64,000 bases of DNA from Aquila chrysaetos chrysaetos (lineage: Eukaryota; Chordata; Aves; Accipitriformes; Accipitridae): assembly GCF_900496995.4 (NCBI RefSeq), contig NC_044030.1:83908250-83972249 (forward strand), in the 5' to 3' direction. Positions 47,201 to 60,000 of the stretch are shown piece after piece. Positions within the stretch are counted from its first letter, which is position 1, and every line of letters begins with the position of its first letter. Position numbers and translations under genes: made by a program. The notes beneath the pieces were generated by a model. The model was given only the letters and a program-made list of their open reading frames with translations. It ran no database searches and had not been told where the DNA came from.

Positions 47201-50200
47201 AAAGCATGCACTGAGCCTTTGACAGCTGGAGGAGGAATCTAAGTGCCAACGGCATGTCTTAGAGCATGAGTTTCCACTATTGCCCTGTGAAAGTATTTAT
47301 AGCTGTGTGGGCTGAGTTCAGAGACTCTTTCCTCCCGGGTGGGTATTGGCATGTGCTCAGGACAGCGTACCGCTCTGCACAGGATGCAAGGCAACAGAGA
47401 GTCACAGCTGGAGCACACAGTCTCAATCCTATGCATTTTTAAGTAGTGGAAAACACTAATACCATAGAAAAAGGATTTTCCACACAGGCAATAGCAGAGG
47501 CTGGCTTGTGGCTCTCTAGTACATATGCATCCATATTTGATCAGAATTTCTGTAGATTCTAAAGGAAAGCAAGCTTTTACTTCTGTTTTTAATAACTAGT
47601 AATTCTACAAGGCATGCTTTTTCTTTAACATTTGAATTTACTGGAGAAAGAAGCGCAGCTCCATCCTATTAACCCGAGGAACACCCAAATGCATTGTCAA
47701 GATACAAGTTTCGCTCACCTGTCTTAAAAAAGCAGACAGTGGCAAACAAAATCCTGCTGAAAATAGTACTTGTCAGCTCACTTTTCTGTACACAGTCAGG
47801 GATATGTACACTACCTTTGGCATCAAAAGGACATATTCCCAATTTGTGCCACTAAATCTGGAGGGGAATTCCACCAAAAAATCAAATTAAGATAAGAGAA
47901 CATATAGAAACAGACCTGCAGTATCATCCCAACTGCTAAAGCACAGAATAAGAAATTAATGAGAAAAAATATAAACATCTCTCTGTTTTGGGAGCGGGGG
48001 CAAAGTAATGAAATCTGCTTTGGAGTCTGCAAGACACAGTAAACACAGAGTTCCAGAAATGCTCTTTTACCTGTTATTATTTGGGTGTCAGTGGACAGGC
48101 ACTTCAGCACAAGATGCAGCTCAAGAAATCCAAAAGCTGCTGAACCAACGTTTGCCTCTAACATTCTTGTCAAGGTCAATCAATCTAGCTGGACCACTTT
48201 AAGCAGAGGACCAAAACAGAAATCCCAATAAAGCACTGCTATTTCCTATTTCCACTTTTTGAATATGGAGTGACAGGCATGCAGCGACCAAGGTCTCCAC
48301 ACATAAAAATGCGGGTATTCCTTGTTTGTATAATGAATACATTAGTTGTACAAAGCACCTACATTCCATATACAACCTAAAATAGGAATTAAACCTACTG
48401 GTGCTTTTCTTAATTACAGAAGGACCCAGAGGAACATGATCTCATACCTCTGAAGATCTACCAACATTACCACATGGTAGATTTTTAGTTCTTTTAAACA
48501 CTCTGTATGAATCTTTAAAGATCAGGGTGAAAGATGATGCAGAGATAGAAACCAGTTTTGCAGGTAGATAGTTCTCAATTTATTTTATTGTCTGCCTCTG
48601 AAGAACACAGTGGATTCAAAGCAGCACTAAGAGTAGAAGGCCATCAAACATGAGAGGACTTCCAACTGGATCCAGTTCTGAGCTCTGAACATTATTATCA
48701 GCTCAAAGTTAGGCTAGTGAGGGCGAAGTCAGTTCATGGGAGTATAAATAAATTAAAAAAAAAAAAAACAAAAAACAAAACCAAACACAACCAAACCAAC
48801 ACTTTCCACTTGAGCTGGAAATACAAGGGACTGCCTGAGCAATTCACGTTTCTAACATGTCTCAAAGACCTGCTGTCTTCTACCCCTATGTAAAATTAGT
48901 GGGATTGATCACTACCTGATCTTAGTTATCTAAACCACAATGGCAGGGTGACGAACACCACCTTAGCTTTTCCTGATGGACAAGTTACAACTGTGGTCAG
49001 CACTTCCTGGGAACCTACAAACTACTTGTAAGGGACCCCTGAAAGGACATTAAGAAAAGCTAGCCTGTTTACAGGAGCTTAAATTTGCTGCTTGGTGCTC
49101 TACTTCTCTGTGGCAATGTTTTAGAGGGGTTCACAAAAACATAAAAGGATAAAAATCATCATGCTGGGAATGCTGCTTCTGATCTTTTTCTCCCACCAGG
49201 CAGCTAGGAAGAAAGTTCATGCTTTTTAGATTTGATCCACCAACACGGTTGCTCAGAAGACGGTATCAGACAGATACAGAGTCTCACGCAGGAGCTAACT
49301 CAGTGCTTTGTTAGGATGGCTGGGCTGTCTTGACAGATGAATTCTGGTCACAGAACTCTAAAGGCAGGTGAGCTCTTCTGAGGCCATATCACATGTGGCA
49401 TGTTAGAATCTACCCCAACCTGCTGGGCAGCGATTTCTTCTCAGTGGCCCTTTCTGTCCAGCTTAATAAAAGCAGCCAGACGATCCATGCCTAAAGTAAA
49501 ATATGACCTCCAAGTACACGTGCTGTACTTAGCCAATTTGGGAGACAGCACTTTGTAGGAGGAAGCAGTGAAAAATGCATTCAGTGATTTAAGATCCATT
49601 TTCTTATTAAATATGACGATCGGTTGCTTCCTGGCACTTGGCCTAGAGCTTGGCACAAACAGGTTGCGATACTTCCTGGTAGCTGCTCCAGACACTCTGA
49701 CCAACTCCTTTCTCAACAGAAATTGCTGATGGCCGCACAACATCCCACTGCTCCAGCTACCTACCAAGCCAGGTTATGTCCAAAGAAGCCAACATCCATC
49801 ACAGAGGTTGTAACAGAACACGACCCACCCTCCATTTTCCCAGTGATCTGAGCCTGACTCCTGACTTTCAGGAAGCCATAAAATATTTTTTTTTAAAAGT
49901 CCGGAGCAGACAGAGCATTAAAATAAAAGCCCATTGATTAAACATTGCTTTAACTGAGGCTTTTAATGAAGAATATTAAACCCAGGTCACTCCCAGGCGC
50001 TGGGGGTGCAGTGACCGCCGGGGAGCGGCAGAGGGCACCCGGAGCCCATGCCAGCACCCCCGGAGCTGCCACCCCACTCAGCGCGGCCGGCCTCCACGCG
50101 TGGCGATTTATCATCGCCTTCTGCATTGCAGTTTCACAATGTCACCCAAGAACTGGGAGAAAAAAGCGTTACGTTCCGTGGTCAGTGCTGGCTGGGCACG

Positions 50201-53200
50201 AAGCACTACCTTCAAGCAGTCCTTTTCTGTGTAACAGTCAGGTTACATGGGCGTTCACACTAGAAAGTTTTCAAATACAATTATATTTGGTTAATTTTTT
50301 CATGCTTAGGGTCAGCTTGTAGTACTCCAGACATTTCTGACACATCAAACACGCCAAGGCTTATTTTAAAGTCTGACTACTCAGTTATGCAGCCTGAAGA
50401 ATTCCAGTTCAGGGTGAGTGAAACTATCGTTACAGCAAAACCTGCCTCTGGTACCCACTGTTACAAAAGATGCGTTCATGATCATGCACGAGTCTTCAGG
50501 AAGGATTAATTCAAGTTGTATAATACTTTGGCAGTGAGAAGAGCCAAAAGAAGCTGACTCTGTGCATTTATATTGTTTGTAAAATTTAAAATGCAATCAT
50601 GCCAAGTTCTGTGGCTAGTTATACCAGTAAACTTTGAGTTTAATACTACAAAGGTATACACCTATGAAGCTGTAAGTAAAATTAAGATTTAAGTATGCAT
50701 TAAACACTTCTCCTTTTCTCTTTGCACTTCTACGTTAACAAGAAAATTATGTGTGGGCAGCTCTGTTAAAGCAATAGTACAGCGTCCCATGTACATAAAA
50801 ACAAAACAACCTGCCCCTGTTAAAAACAAAACAAAAACAAACAAAAAAAAATCAAAAGTAACCATGCTTTTTGTGTATTCTGCACCAAAAGTTTTAATTC
50901 ATCCATGCCATAGCCCAAGAAGGCCAAAGGAGTTCTATCGTTAGCACATTCAGCTCATTAATCTTAATTCCAGATATAAACATACAAAATATATTCACAT
51001 GAAGGAATTAAAGTAACTGCAGGGATTATGACATCAAAAGTGCTGACTCCATTTCAGTTATCAAGGAAAACATCATTGAAGATTTCTGCACCTAGCTTGA
51101 ACAAACACACTGGTTATTTGCAGCAGTCTCTCAGTTCTTCATATGCAAACATCCTTTTATTGGTCTCACTGATACACAACCTGCCTCACCGACATCCGGA
51201 GGGATACCCAAATGTGAGCATAAAGACTTACTGATCATTTGACAACATTTCTGTTAATGATAATTAAACTCAGGCAGCCACAGTGAGTGAAGAGGTCCTG
51301 AATTGTTGGTGCAGTACATTAAATGTTGAAACTAGTCTCTCTAAGTACATTCAGCCAGCTCTGTTTAATGATTAAGTGACTATTAGTCTTTCTGTAGCAT
51401 GCATCAGTAAGTGAAAAGGGTGTGAATTACATGATCGTATTTCTTTCCTTGCCTGAGAAAAAACACTACACTGAATCTTGTGATTTCTCCACTTGTAAAT
51501 CAGAAAAACCACCACACCTGGCTCACAGGAGGTCTGGGATACCCACTTTCAGAAAGAACTTCACAACTGGGCCACAAAGTGAATGGCAGAGATGATCCAT
51601 TCTCTCCCTGGGAGGGAGACTGACTTAGCTCCAAGTTCAGCTGATGCAACAGATAAAGGCTGAAGGGGACCCACAAACTTTGTGCTTAAATGTGCTTCAC
51701 AGCAGGAATCAGGCAGGTCACCTGCCTCAAGTTCAAAGCAGCAGGGGAAGTACTTTTCAGGATGACATCCTAATTACCATCTTCTGTGACAATGCAATTC
51801 ACAGATCGAGCCAAACTCCTTGCCTAGCATCAGGAGACAAAGGGGAACACAGTAACAACTGGACCCGTTAAAGGAAAAGAGTGGAGACCAGCAGCAAAAA
51901 ATCTCCAAAGATGATCTGGACTTGAATAAACAATCTCCTTCAAGCACCCTCCATCTCTCATTGAAATCTCTGAAGTCAGCAGGAACACGAAGCAGGAATG
52001 TTCGGCAGCTCTAAAAATAAGGCCACTCCTAAATGCCTCCAAACATAGGTGCACAAGTTTGACAATCCTGGCCTTCAGCTTTATTTTTATGTCCTAACCC
52101 ATCAATTAGAAAATGACGCTACCAGAAGGCTGGACAATGCCTTCTCCGCACCAGGGTCTGTGACAAGCACAAGGAAAATTTAGATGCTTGAGCACAGGGC
52201 TGATTCAGGTAAGTGGGGATATTTGGCAAGCCTGCCTGAAAAAGACCCTGTTGAATGTCAGACTGATCACAGAAAAAGCACTAGCAAAACAAGCATTAGC
52301 TGACAGCCTCCCATTCGTTACGATGCCCTGCTCTTAAAACCATACTAAGCAGTATCCAAGTAAGAAACAGCTTCACGTACTCCACCCCTTTCTTGTACTG
52401 GATTAAGTATGTCAAGTTTTCAAAACAGCACAGTTGCATGCAATGATCTAGAATTGCACTAACACACACAAAATCCCTCTTGATTTTAAAATAATAAGCA
52501 ACAGACCAAACAGCAATGTGTGCCTGCACTGAACTGTGTTTTGGCAACTCGATCCTTTACTGCTGAGTTAAGCACTTCTTCTAGTGGCTGAAATTTGAAA
52601 AAGACACATGCCAAGGTTTATTTGCCAGTGAGAAGCTGGCCTCGCACCGATTCCCTACCGAGGGTCAAAATGCACCCCTCGGCAACTCGTACAAGGTAGA
52701 AACATTTAACTGCTTAAGGTTTACTGATTCAGTCCTCACATTTCTCTCTGAAGAAGCACCTCTTGGTGTCAAGTCAACGCATTTCGTTTAGTTGAAACAT
52801 GAAGACCCATCTGGTTACTGTATGAAAGTAAATCTCCAGGTAATTAGACTCTAAACCAGCTGAGGATTGCATGCTTCCGTCTTGCTAAGTATAAGGTAAT
52901 ATGAGCTCGGTAATAGTACATCTGCATGGCTCACGGACGAAAAGTTTGAGGAATGCATTTAAAAAAACATAAAGCGACAGTTTGTAACATTTTTAGCAGA
53001 GAAGGCAAACTTACAATTTGTAGCTGCTGTACCATTTCTTCTCTGTATGCCAGTTCCCGCTTCATCTGATCTTGGAAATTATCTGTAGAAGGTGGAAAAA
53101 AAAGTAGATGCACTAATTAAAACAGAGACCACACAGCAGAATTCATATAAATCAAATGAAATCAAACCAAATCATGACTGAGGAATTTTGAAGCACTACA

Positions 53201-56200
53201 AAGCCCTTCACCCAATTAAAACACATGCTTAACAAAAACTTCTTCACTAGTAGAAGACACTGTAGACAACAGAAAAACTTTGGAAAAATCAGATTCAGCC
53301 ACTTCCCCAATTAGCAAATGTAGGCTGCTAAGTTTCTGTTGCTAGCATTCATTCTCATAGTGATTTCCTCTGCAGACTCTGCAGTCATTAGTCAAACTTC
53401 TACCAACACTGAACAGCAAAAACTGCTCTTCTCTGCTTTGGCATAAATCTGTTGACGTCAATAGGGATGCCCAATATGTGAGAAAGCATTCAAGGATGCA
53501 GGATTTGATTTGTAGTTTGTAACATAGCGCTGACGGCTTTGAACAAAACTCAGACTAAAGCTCCATAAACAGTGACGTGGATGTCAGAAGGAAGTCAGAA
53601 GGGGAAAAGTCTTTGAAAGACAGATCCTGGACAGCTGGGTTACAGCATAGGCCAGCCTTCCTGCTCCAGTAGCTCATCCTTCCCTTATTTTCCTCCTCAG
53701 TAGCCATTTCAGACAAAACTTCATTTGGTAGGAGATTAACTGCTGGTCTGTGCTCCGTAACATTGCTGTTGGAGGGTGGGAAAAAGACAGAAAAATATAA
53801 ACAAAACTACTGACAAGAAGCAAAGAGTTTGGAGGGTTGCATGATGGGAGACCTGGGTGCACTGATGGACTATTAAATGGAAGAGGGAAGAAAACCCTCA
53901 CTGCAACCAACATCATTTTGATCTGGGAAACAACCTTGTCCTGGACCGTGGGAGCAGCGAGGTGAATGCCAACAGAAAACAGCATGGAGCACCTCAACAC
54001 CCAGAGCCTGGAGAAGGGCACTAAAAGGCCAGGGCAGCTAAAATGGTTTATTTACCACTAACAATTAGAAGAGTTAAATAGACATGTTGGTTGCTGGGAC
54101 ACTAGTCCAGGACTCAGGAAGCCTGGGTTCAACACCTGCTCTACTGGACTCTCTGCATCTGTCTCTCGATGCCTCCTTTCATACCAGTAAAGCAGGAATA
54201 ATAGCATTGCTTCATCTGCCAAGCGCATTGGGAGGATTAATGGATTAAAGGACTGTGGGATACTTCGATAGCACAGTAATGCTACTCACAGAAATACCTA
54301 AATTGCAATGGAAAGATTTGAGCCCAGGTGAGAATGAGCGGTTCCTATTAATACTTTGTGTGCTGCTGCAGTGCTGGGAGCTCACCCACTCCCAAACCAA
54401 CTGCACAGCCTCGCCACGACTTATCAACCCCAAAAACATGAGCAGGAAGGCAGTGAACAGCCATGGCATGACACAGTGGAAAGGAAGGATGTACCTTGCC
54501 CGCGGGGAAAGGGGATGTGTCCCCGTCAAGTGTTCACATGGGAAGGGGCTAGAAGAAAGTACAAGGGGGCAGAGCTCGTCCTCATCTTCCTCACAAGAAT
54601 TTTTCCCTCTCTGAATGATGAGCAAAAGTTGTTTAAAAGGCAAGGAGGCACTTTAGGACAACAAGAAAATAGCAATGAAACAAAGAAAGAGTGAGAAAAT
54701 TTGTCAGGCTGAAACCATCAGGAGTCCAGCACAACCACATAGAAAAGGACATGATGATAATACCTAAATTAATTTCTTCAGATTTCAAGTAAATGCCCAC
54801 AGATTTTTTTCATCTTATTCCCTCTATTCCAACTCGACAAGAAAATGAAGCTGACAGAAATAAAGTAGGTTTGTAATTCCTTTCTTGCTAGCCAAAAGAG
54901 CCATGCAGTATAAAAAGGATACCATCTCCTGTCTTGTCACCAAAGGCTGATAGATTTGCGCTAGCTACTATGTAGGTCCTCCAGTTTCACTCCTAGTAGG
55001 CTATATGGAGCCATTTTCCTTCTCTCCTCAACAATTTCCTCCCGACTGCCTCTTCACAGGCTCATCACCTCTCAGAACAAATAGCTCAGAAATCTTGCTC
55101 AGTCCTGCACTGCAAATGTCCAAGCTCACAGTGGAAATGAGGTGTTAATGGTAAGTTTAGAGTCTTTTCCAGCAGCATTTATGTGAGTCTGAATGCTTAC
55201 AGACAAAGCCAGGAGCAATACCCAAGAGAAAAGATATGAATATTTAAATAGTTTTCTTAAGAGAAAATTAAATACTTTAACTATCCAGACTACATTTCCG
55301 CCATTGTATTACCACGCTGTTAAATGCAGCTGGACAAAATGCATGCCAGCCGACACCAAAGGTACAAACCAGAGAAGGATTCTGGGAGAACACACTGTCA
55401 TCATGCACAGGTGCTCATATTTCTATCAGGACAGCAAATTCTTTCATTTTCTTCAAGTGATCTGATCTTTTTTATTTTCTTCGAGTGATCTCTGCATTGA
55501 GAGACCTTACATGCAAAGAAAAACCTCATCTGCAGCTTTCAAGTACAACAGCAATATAAAAAATATGAATAAAAATTATTAATCCATCAATACAATTTTA
55601 ATTTTACCTCAACTTTCCTCTAGTTGGATCTCCAAAGACTTCTCTCCCTAGCTCCTCCCTATCCAACACCACCACAAGCAGTTAGTAACTTGGGTAACCT
55701 AGCAAAACAAATAGTTTCTAATACCTGACCTAAACCAGCAGCCCCGTTCAGCAGCAAGAGCCTGGAACAGACCCCATCTCTTTTGCTGGAACACATACTG
55801 CTCTAGAGGACAAACCGCACTTATCTTGGATTTTACACTTACTTGCTTTACAAAGATCCTTTTTCTTGTGTTATTATATGTGGAGGAGGGGGTTTTTTTG
55901 GTAAATCTAAATCTGTAAATAGGTTTTACGGTCACTTGTATATATTGTTTATAGCACATTGTCTGTTTTCTATTTTAATCCTGAAGAAAATTGACCACTA
56001 CTTTGTGGTACACTGAAACCACATATTTTTCAAGCCGACATACACAGTTGCCACTTCCTTGGTCGGCCGTACATGTTCTTTTCTTTTATTTGAATTATAT
56101 TTCATGTGGTTTAATTGCAGTGTTTATTTACATGGCAATGACAGAGCATTAATTTTACTGTAGAAGAACAAAAGGATAAATGAGTGACCTGAATGGCAAA

Positions 56201-58485
56201 ACTCCAAGATGCCATTTCGCCAATACCACACATCAGTGTTTTGATCTACACAAATTATTTGAAAATTACCTCACTCCCAAACCCAAGTAATGACTGAATT
56301 TATACTGAAGGATGAGGTTATCCTCCTTTCATTAATATCTGTATCACCTCAGGCGGCTCTTCTCCTTTATTTATGAAGCTGTCTACATCTTTCAATATTT
56401 GGGCCAAAGATGGAGTCATTCCCAGAGTCCTTGCACTTCCTTCCTTCCCTGAACTTACTCTATCTGATGCTACAGAAAGGGGAAAAAAATGTGTTTTCTT
56501 TAAATAATAGGAAAATGCTGTCTGTGTTCCCACCTTTTCCTGCAATGCAGGGAGGTGCAACATTCCTCAGCTTGCGGCAGTGGGTTTTGGTTGACTGACT
56601 TACCTCAGGGGTACTGGCAATACTGGTTTTTGTCCCTGGAGTTTTTATGAAGGAACTCAGAGGACTAACAAAATAGAGAGTTTCTGAACTCTTCAAGAAA
56701 CTATGATAAACCAACACGAGGGAATTTTGAGTTGAGTGCTGGTCAGACATTTCAGTCATGCAGGATTTAAGTTAGCAAATGGCAGAAGAGCCTGACAGTC
56801 AGTCTGGGAAGGTTTTAACTTATCTATCTTGGCTTGCTGCGAGTCAAGTAACTCCGCAGTGCTCCATCCGCGTACGGTCTCACAGGAAAACAGGGACAAA
56901 AAGGGAGAGTTTTTAAAAGCGGAGTTTAAAAAAGAACCCACAACATCGACATTAGGAAAATATTGAATGGAGATACCGTCAGAGCTCTTTTAGACTTCAT
57001 GAAGAAGCAAAAGGTGGGCTCAAACATGCTTCTTCCTTTAGGTTCCATTTAATACTGAAATGGGGGGCTGTCTGGGCAGGCAGCTGCAGAGCTGTGACAG
57101 CCAGGCATGGGGAAGCCTGCATGACAGTACTGATCTCTGCGTGCTGCTGTGTTACAGATGGGCAGAGAGAGCTGATCACTCCAGCTCTCCAACACTACAT
57201 TCACTGCATATTGGAGAGCCCTTACTGTGTCTTCTACCTTGTCCTGATGTACATGGGATTTCTCCTGGAAGCACACTTATCCCTGTTGCTGCCAGTGTAA
57301 TTCAAAAGGCCTCAACCAAGAGGTCTTTTTCCATATCCCTGTGTATGCAGTTCAACTTTCTGGCAGCTCCACGAAAACCCTTCTAAGTGTCCATTTTGTT
57401 TCGTTTAATTTAACACATGCCCAGCACATTCCATCACCCCTGGATAGCAGCACCCCGCACATCAGCCGTGGTGAAAGGGCCATCTCAAATACCCCATCTC
57501 AAGAGCAAAAATCCAAACAGGTGTTTCTACTCCTTAAACACAAGCCAAATCAATTCTCCGGCATCAGCTAGAACCGTCTAAAGTTGACTATGAAGTACCT
57601 TGTTTTCAAAAGCCTCCTAGAAGCTAGTCAAGACCACCACCGACATCGCTGTACCTGAAGAAGCCCCAGACACGTTTCTGTCTACTCACTGTATTCAATG
57701 TTATCAAACCCAGTAAATTATACACCAAAACAGACATTTACCTTCAGATTTTCCCTACAAAAGACCTTCCTGGGCAGCCTGAAAAGCCACAGCAGAAGTG
57801 CCATCAACCTCAGCAGAACTAAGCCAAAGATCCTGGCAACACAACTGAGAACATACCTCTCCCATTTTAACAATCTGACAACAACCAACCACTCACAAAT
57901 AACACCAAAACCACAGATAAGTGTCTTACTGAAGACTGGGAAAGATGCATTTCCTTTCAACACCTGGAATTCCTGTTCTAGTCTCCTCCGTAAGTCGATC
58001 TGTTCAAACAAAACCTTCTGGAGTTCCTCTAACAAAGAGAAAAGAAAAGTGGTTTTGCTAATCTGTATAAATAATTCTTGAAAGAACAGTTGCAGAGCAA
58101 TTCATTACTGTAAGACAAAATATTTTAGCAGTTATAAAAAAAAAAAAAAAGTGTTGCATAGACCTACAATAGATTTTGTGCAGAAAGCCATGAATATAAA
58201 TCAATGTAATATATTATTTTAAAGTATTATATTACAGTGTCATGTATTGATTGATATATATGCATTAATCTCAATTATATCCACCCAAAGGTCCATATAT
58301 TATTCATATGTTACTTGACAAGCTTAAAATATGGTGCAGAACAAAAGTGCCCCCTATTATCCTCATATTCTATTAAAACAAAGCAGTTTTATAATGTAAG
58401 AGGCCCTTATTTATTTTACCTTTCCCCATGTTTTCGACATCCTTCTTCAGTGAATGAGGTGAATTTGTTTCTTGTGTGTGTTCGC
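44201..58485 (-). CDS. SKOR2: SKOR2, last four coding exons
   Basis: SKI family transcriptional corepressor 2, a nuclear Ski/Sno-family protein that represses BMP/TGF-beta-type transcription and acts in cerebellar Purkinje cell and other neural differentiation. Exons in order: 58420-58485, 57930-58028, 53015-53082, 44201-44263. Joined in phase they encode 97 residues ending at TAA: EHTQETNSPHSLKKDVENMG, EELQKVLFEQIDLRRRLEQE, FQDQMKRELAYREEMVQQLQ and IPYAASLIRKEKLGAHLSKS. The charged heptad pattern marks the C-terminal coiled coil used for dimerisation in this family, and the last 20 residues match my recollection of the mammalian C-terminus. The Ski/Sno homology and SAND-like domains are encoded upstream, beyond the right edge. 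All junctions are GT-AG with agreeing phases. Confidence 0.95.
44264..53014 (-). other. SKOR2 last intron (8.75 kb)
   Basis: Phase 0. Contains A-rich stretches at 48755-48800 and 50820-50853. Scattered open frames (for instance 49441-49767 minus, 108 codons) lack domains and splice support. No repeat family recognised with confidence. Confidence 0.7.
53015..53082 (-). CDS. SKOR2: SKOR2 coiled-coil exon 2
   Basis: 68 nt between the acceptor CTTCTACAG and the donor GTAAGT. Encodes NFQDQMKRELAYREEMVQQL QI, completing an Asn-Asn pair with the previous exon. Confidence 0.95.
54090..54300 (+). repeat. MIR-like SINE
   Basis: AAGCCTGGGTTCAACACCTG, then CTCTCGATGCCTCCTTTCAT, GTAAAGCAGGAATAATAGCA and GGGAGGATTAATGGATTAAA follow the whole MIR order (GCCTGGGTTC, GCCTCAGTTTCCTC, AAAATGGGGATAATA, GTGAGGATTAAATG). 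Confidence 0.65.
56318..56469 (-). CDS. Possible alternative 3' exon on the SKOR2 strand
   Basis: A strong acceptor (TTTTTTTCCCCTTTCTGTAG) is followed by 152 nt open to TAA at 56318. It reads SDRVSSGKEGSARTLGMTPS then LAQILKDVDSFINKGEEPPE and VIQILMKGG. The acceptor phase (one base carried over) matches the donor of the SKOR2 exon at 57930, so splicing would give FPVF-T-SDRV and replace the second half of the coiled coil with this 49-residue tail. I do not recognise the peptide. It could be an alternative SKOR2 end, an exon of another gene, or chance. Confidence 0.35.
56756..56878 (-). CDS. Exon-like open segment, unrecognised
   Basis: Follows a pyrimidine-rich acceptor ending CCCTGTTTTCCTGTGAG. 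Open in phase 0 for 40 codons to TGA: TVRGWSTAELLDSQQAKIDK then LKPSQTDCQALLPFANLNPA. The other two frames are closed. Not recognised; phase-compatible with the segment at 59291-59380. Confidence 0.25.
   Translation of the reverse strand, partial: TVRGWSTAELLDSQQAKIDKLKPSQTDCQALLPFANLNPA
57930..58028 (-). CDS. SKOR2: SKOR2 coiled-coil exon 1
   Basis: 99 nt between the acceptor CTTTGTTAG and the donor GTAAGA. Encodes ELQKVLFEQIDLRRRLEQEF then QVLKGNASFPVF and one base of Asn. Leucines and charged residues have heptad spacing. Confidence 0.95.
58029..58419 (-). other. SKOR2 short intron
   Basis: 391 nt, AT-rich, with an A-run at about 58136-58150. Nothing else recognised. Confidence 0.8.
58420..58485 (-). 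CDS. SKOR2: SKOR2 exon (first one in the window)
   Basis: 66 nt between the acceptor TTTTTTTAAG and the donor GTAAAA. Completes a Gly codon, then encodes EHTQETNSPHSLKKDVENMG K and one base of Glu. Confidence 0.92.
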
Positions 58486-59290
58486 CTTAAAAAAGAAAAA
58501 GAAAAAAGTTATTGATTTACTGATACTGCTTTTCATCAGTATTGTGCTTACTACCCAACTGCTTCAGAGAACCTGGAGTGAAAAAAATATACAGAAAGAG
58601 TAAGATTGAGGTTTATCTACATATCTCTCGGTGTGTAGCACAAATATTTGCAAGACTTTTATTTGCTTCTAGTTTAGTAAAGTATCTACCTACACCATGG
58701 CCCCTCCTGCAGACAAGACCCGATATCTCCTCAGTACCTAGGAGAGCTAGTTCCTCTTGCATGTTGTCTGCTGAACTGATCCCTGCTTTCCCTCTAGCCC
58801 CTCTTGAAGATGCTCTTATCGGAAAATGACCAGGAGCAAGCTGAGAAAGGGGTAGAGCCTTCCCTACAGTCTCACCTCCTCTCCTCGCAACGGGAAGTCC
58901 ATGCTATCTAGCTGGGCAGGAAGGACCCTGTTCCAATATCCACAGGCAAAATCCTTTTTGCAGCAGCCTCTTTGCCTACATCAGCTCTTTAACTTTATCA
59001 TGTTCTAGAGCTCTATGGCATGGCCTTGTTGTAACTGGATATAATTTATATCCAGCTGAGATAAAATTGACATTAGTGGTATTTGAATCTAAAGGATACA
59101 CCTCTGAGGTCAACCAATTCAGAGACTTCTGTCTTAGGTTGCTCACATAACTTTTAATTATACAGTAGTAAAGAATTTTCTAAATAACAGAATTTCACTA
59201 TTTCCAGATATATACATGCTACTTCTTTCAGTCTTTTTCCTTTACAAATAAAATAAAATAAAATACATCTTCACAAGGTGTTAAGTTCAC

Positions 59291-59380
59291 CTGGATGACA
59301 GTTTGACTTAAAATATGAACCTTCTGACAGATGGTATTATTTTCATTATCCTCTGGAACTGTGAAATTTTCCTCTAATTT
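59291..59380 (-). CDS. Exon-like open segment with good splice borders, unrecognised
   Basis: The acceptor CTTTTTGTTTCTATTCATAG and the donor CAG-GTGAAC frame exactly 90 nt, open only in phase 0: KLEENFTVPEDNENNTICQK then VHILSQTVIQ. It does not match any SKOR2 exon I know, and its phase-0 end cannot join the SKOR2 exon at 58485, which needs one base. Confidence 0.3.
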
Positions 59381-59979
59381 CTATGAATAGAAACAAAAAG
59401 CTATGAAAAAATGTTTTTGAAAGAAAAAATACCACTTTAGCAGAAATTAATGGGAGATTTTCTGTTATTTACAGCTGAAGTAGAAATGGACTCTCAATAA
59501 TTAAGAAAATATTTGGTAAATAACCAATTACTGAACTAATTGGACTAATTCTTATTTTAGTCCAGCCAGTAAATACACATCATTAACTCTACTGATGAGT
59601 AATCACAAGACAGACATACATGTAAAGCCACTCATGTGTTAATGTCTTTGGAATAAAGAGTCATGGAGAATATACCTTGGGATTTTTTTTAAATAAAAAG
59701 CCATAGCACTGAATAGGTCACCGCACAACAAGTAAGAGAGCAGCTACTTAAAAAACTCGTACTGCCACCATGCATTTGATAGTAGGTCATCACAATAAGC
59801 TCATTTTAAAGTTGAATTGGAAAGTCTTGTTTTAGATGCAGTCAGAAATCTTTCTGGAAAACATTTATTTCTGTTTTTAGAAATCAATGCATTCTTATAT
59901 CCAGTAAAACCTGAAGTCACAGTGTATGAAACCTATCCAATAGCTATGCATTTTAGCATAGCTCTTCATTCCTTAACAA

Positions 59980-60000
59980 AAAAAAAAAAAAAAAAAAAAG
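59980..60000 (+). repeat. A homopolymer, about 20 nt
   Basis: Run of about 20 A in the SKOR2 intron; a T-run of similar length is at about 60237-60254. Confidence 0.85.

Larger units (their letters stand above)
53083..57929 (-). other. SKOR2 intron containing unexplained exon-like segments
   Basis: 4.85 kb. Holds a MIR-like SINE at 54090-54300 and, on the gene strand, open segments behind strong acceptors at 56318-56469 and 56756-56878. Confidence 0.7.

Noticed and set aside
48008-48202. Frame with a signal-peptide-like start (MLFYLLLFGCQWTGTSA)
   Set aside because: Short, on the opposite strand inside the SKOR2 intron, no donor or conserved continuation.
57049-57300. Coding-looking frames on both strands (KVEDTVRALQYAVNVVLES on minus; HYIHCILESPYCVFYLVL on plus)
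   Set aside because: Both strands are open, no paired splice sites fit, and the plus strand (TGTTACAGATGGGCAGAGAG) resembles a decayed SINE.
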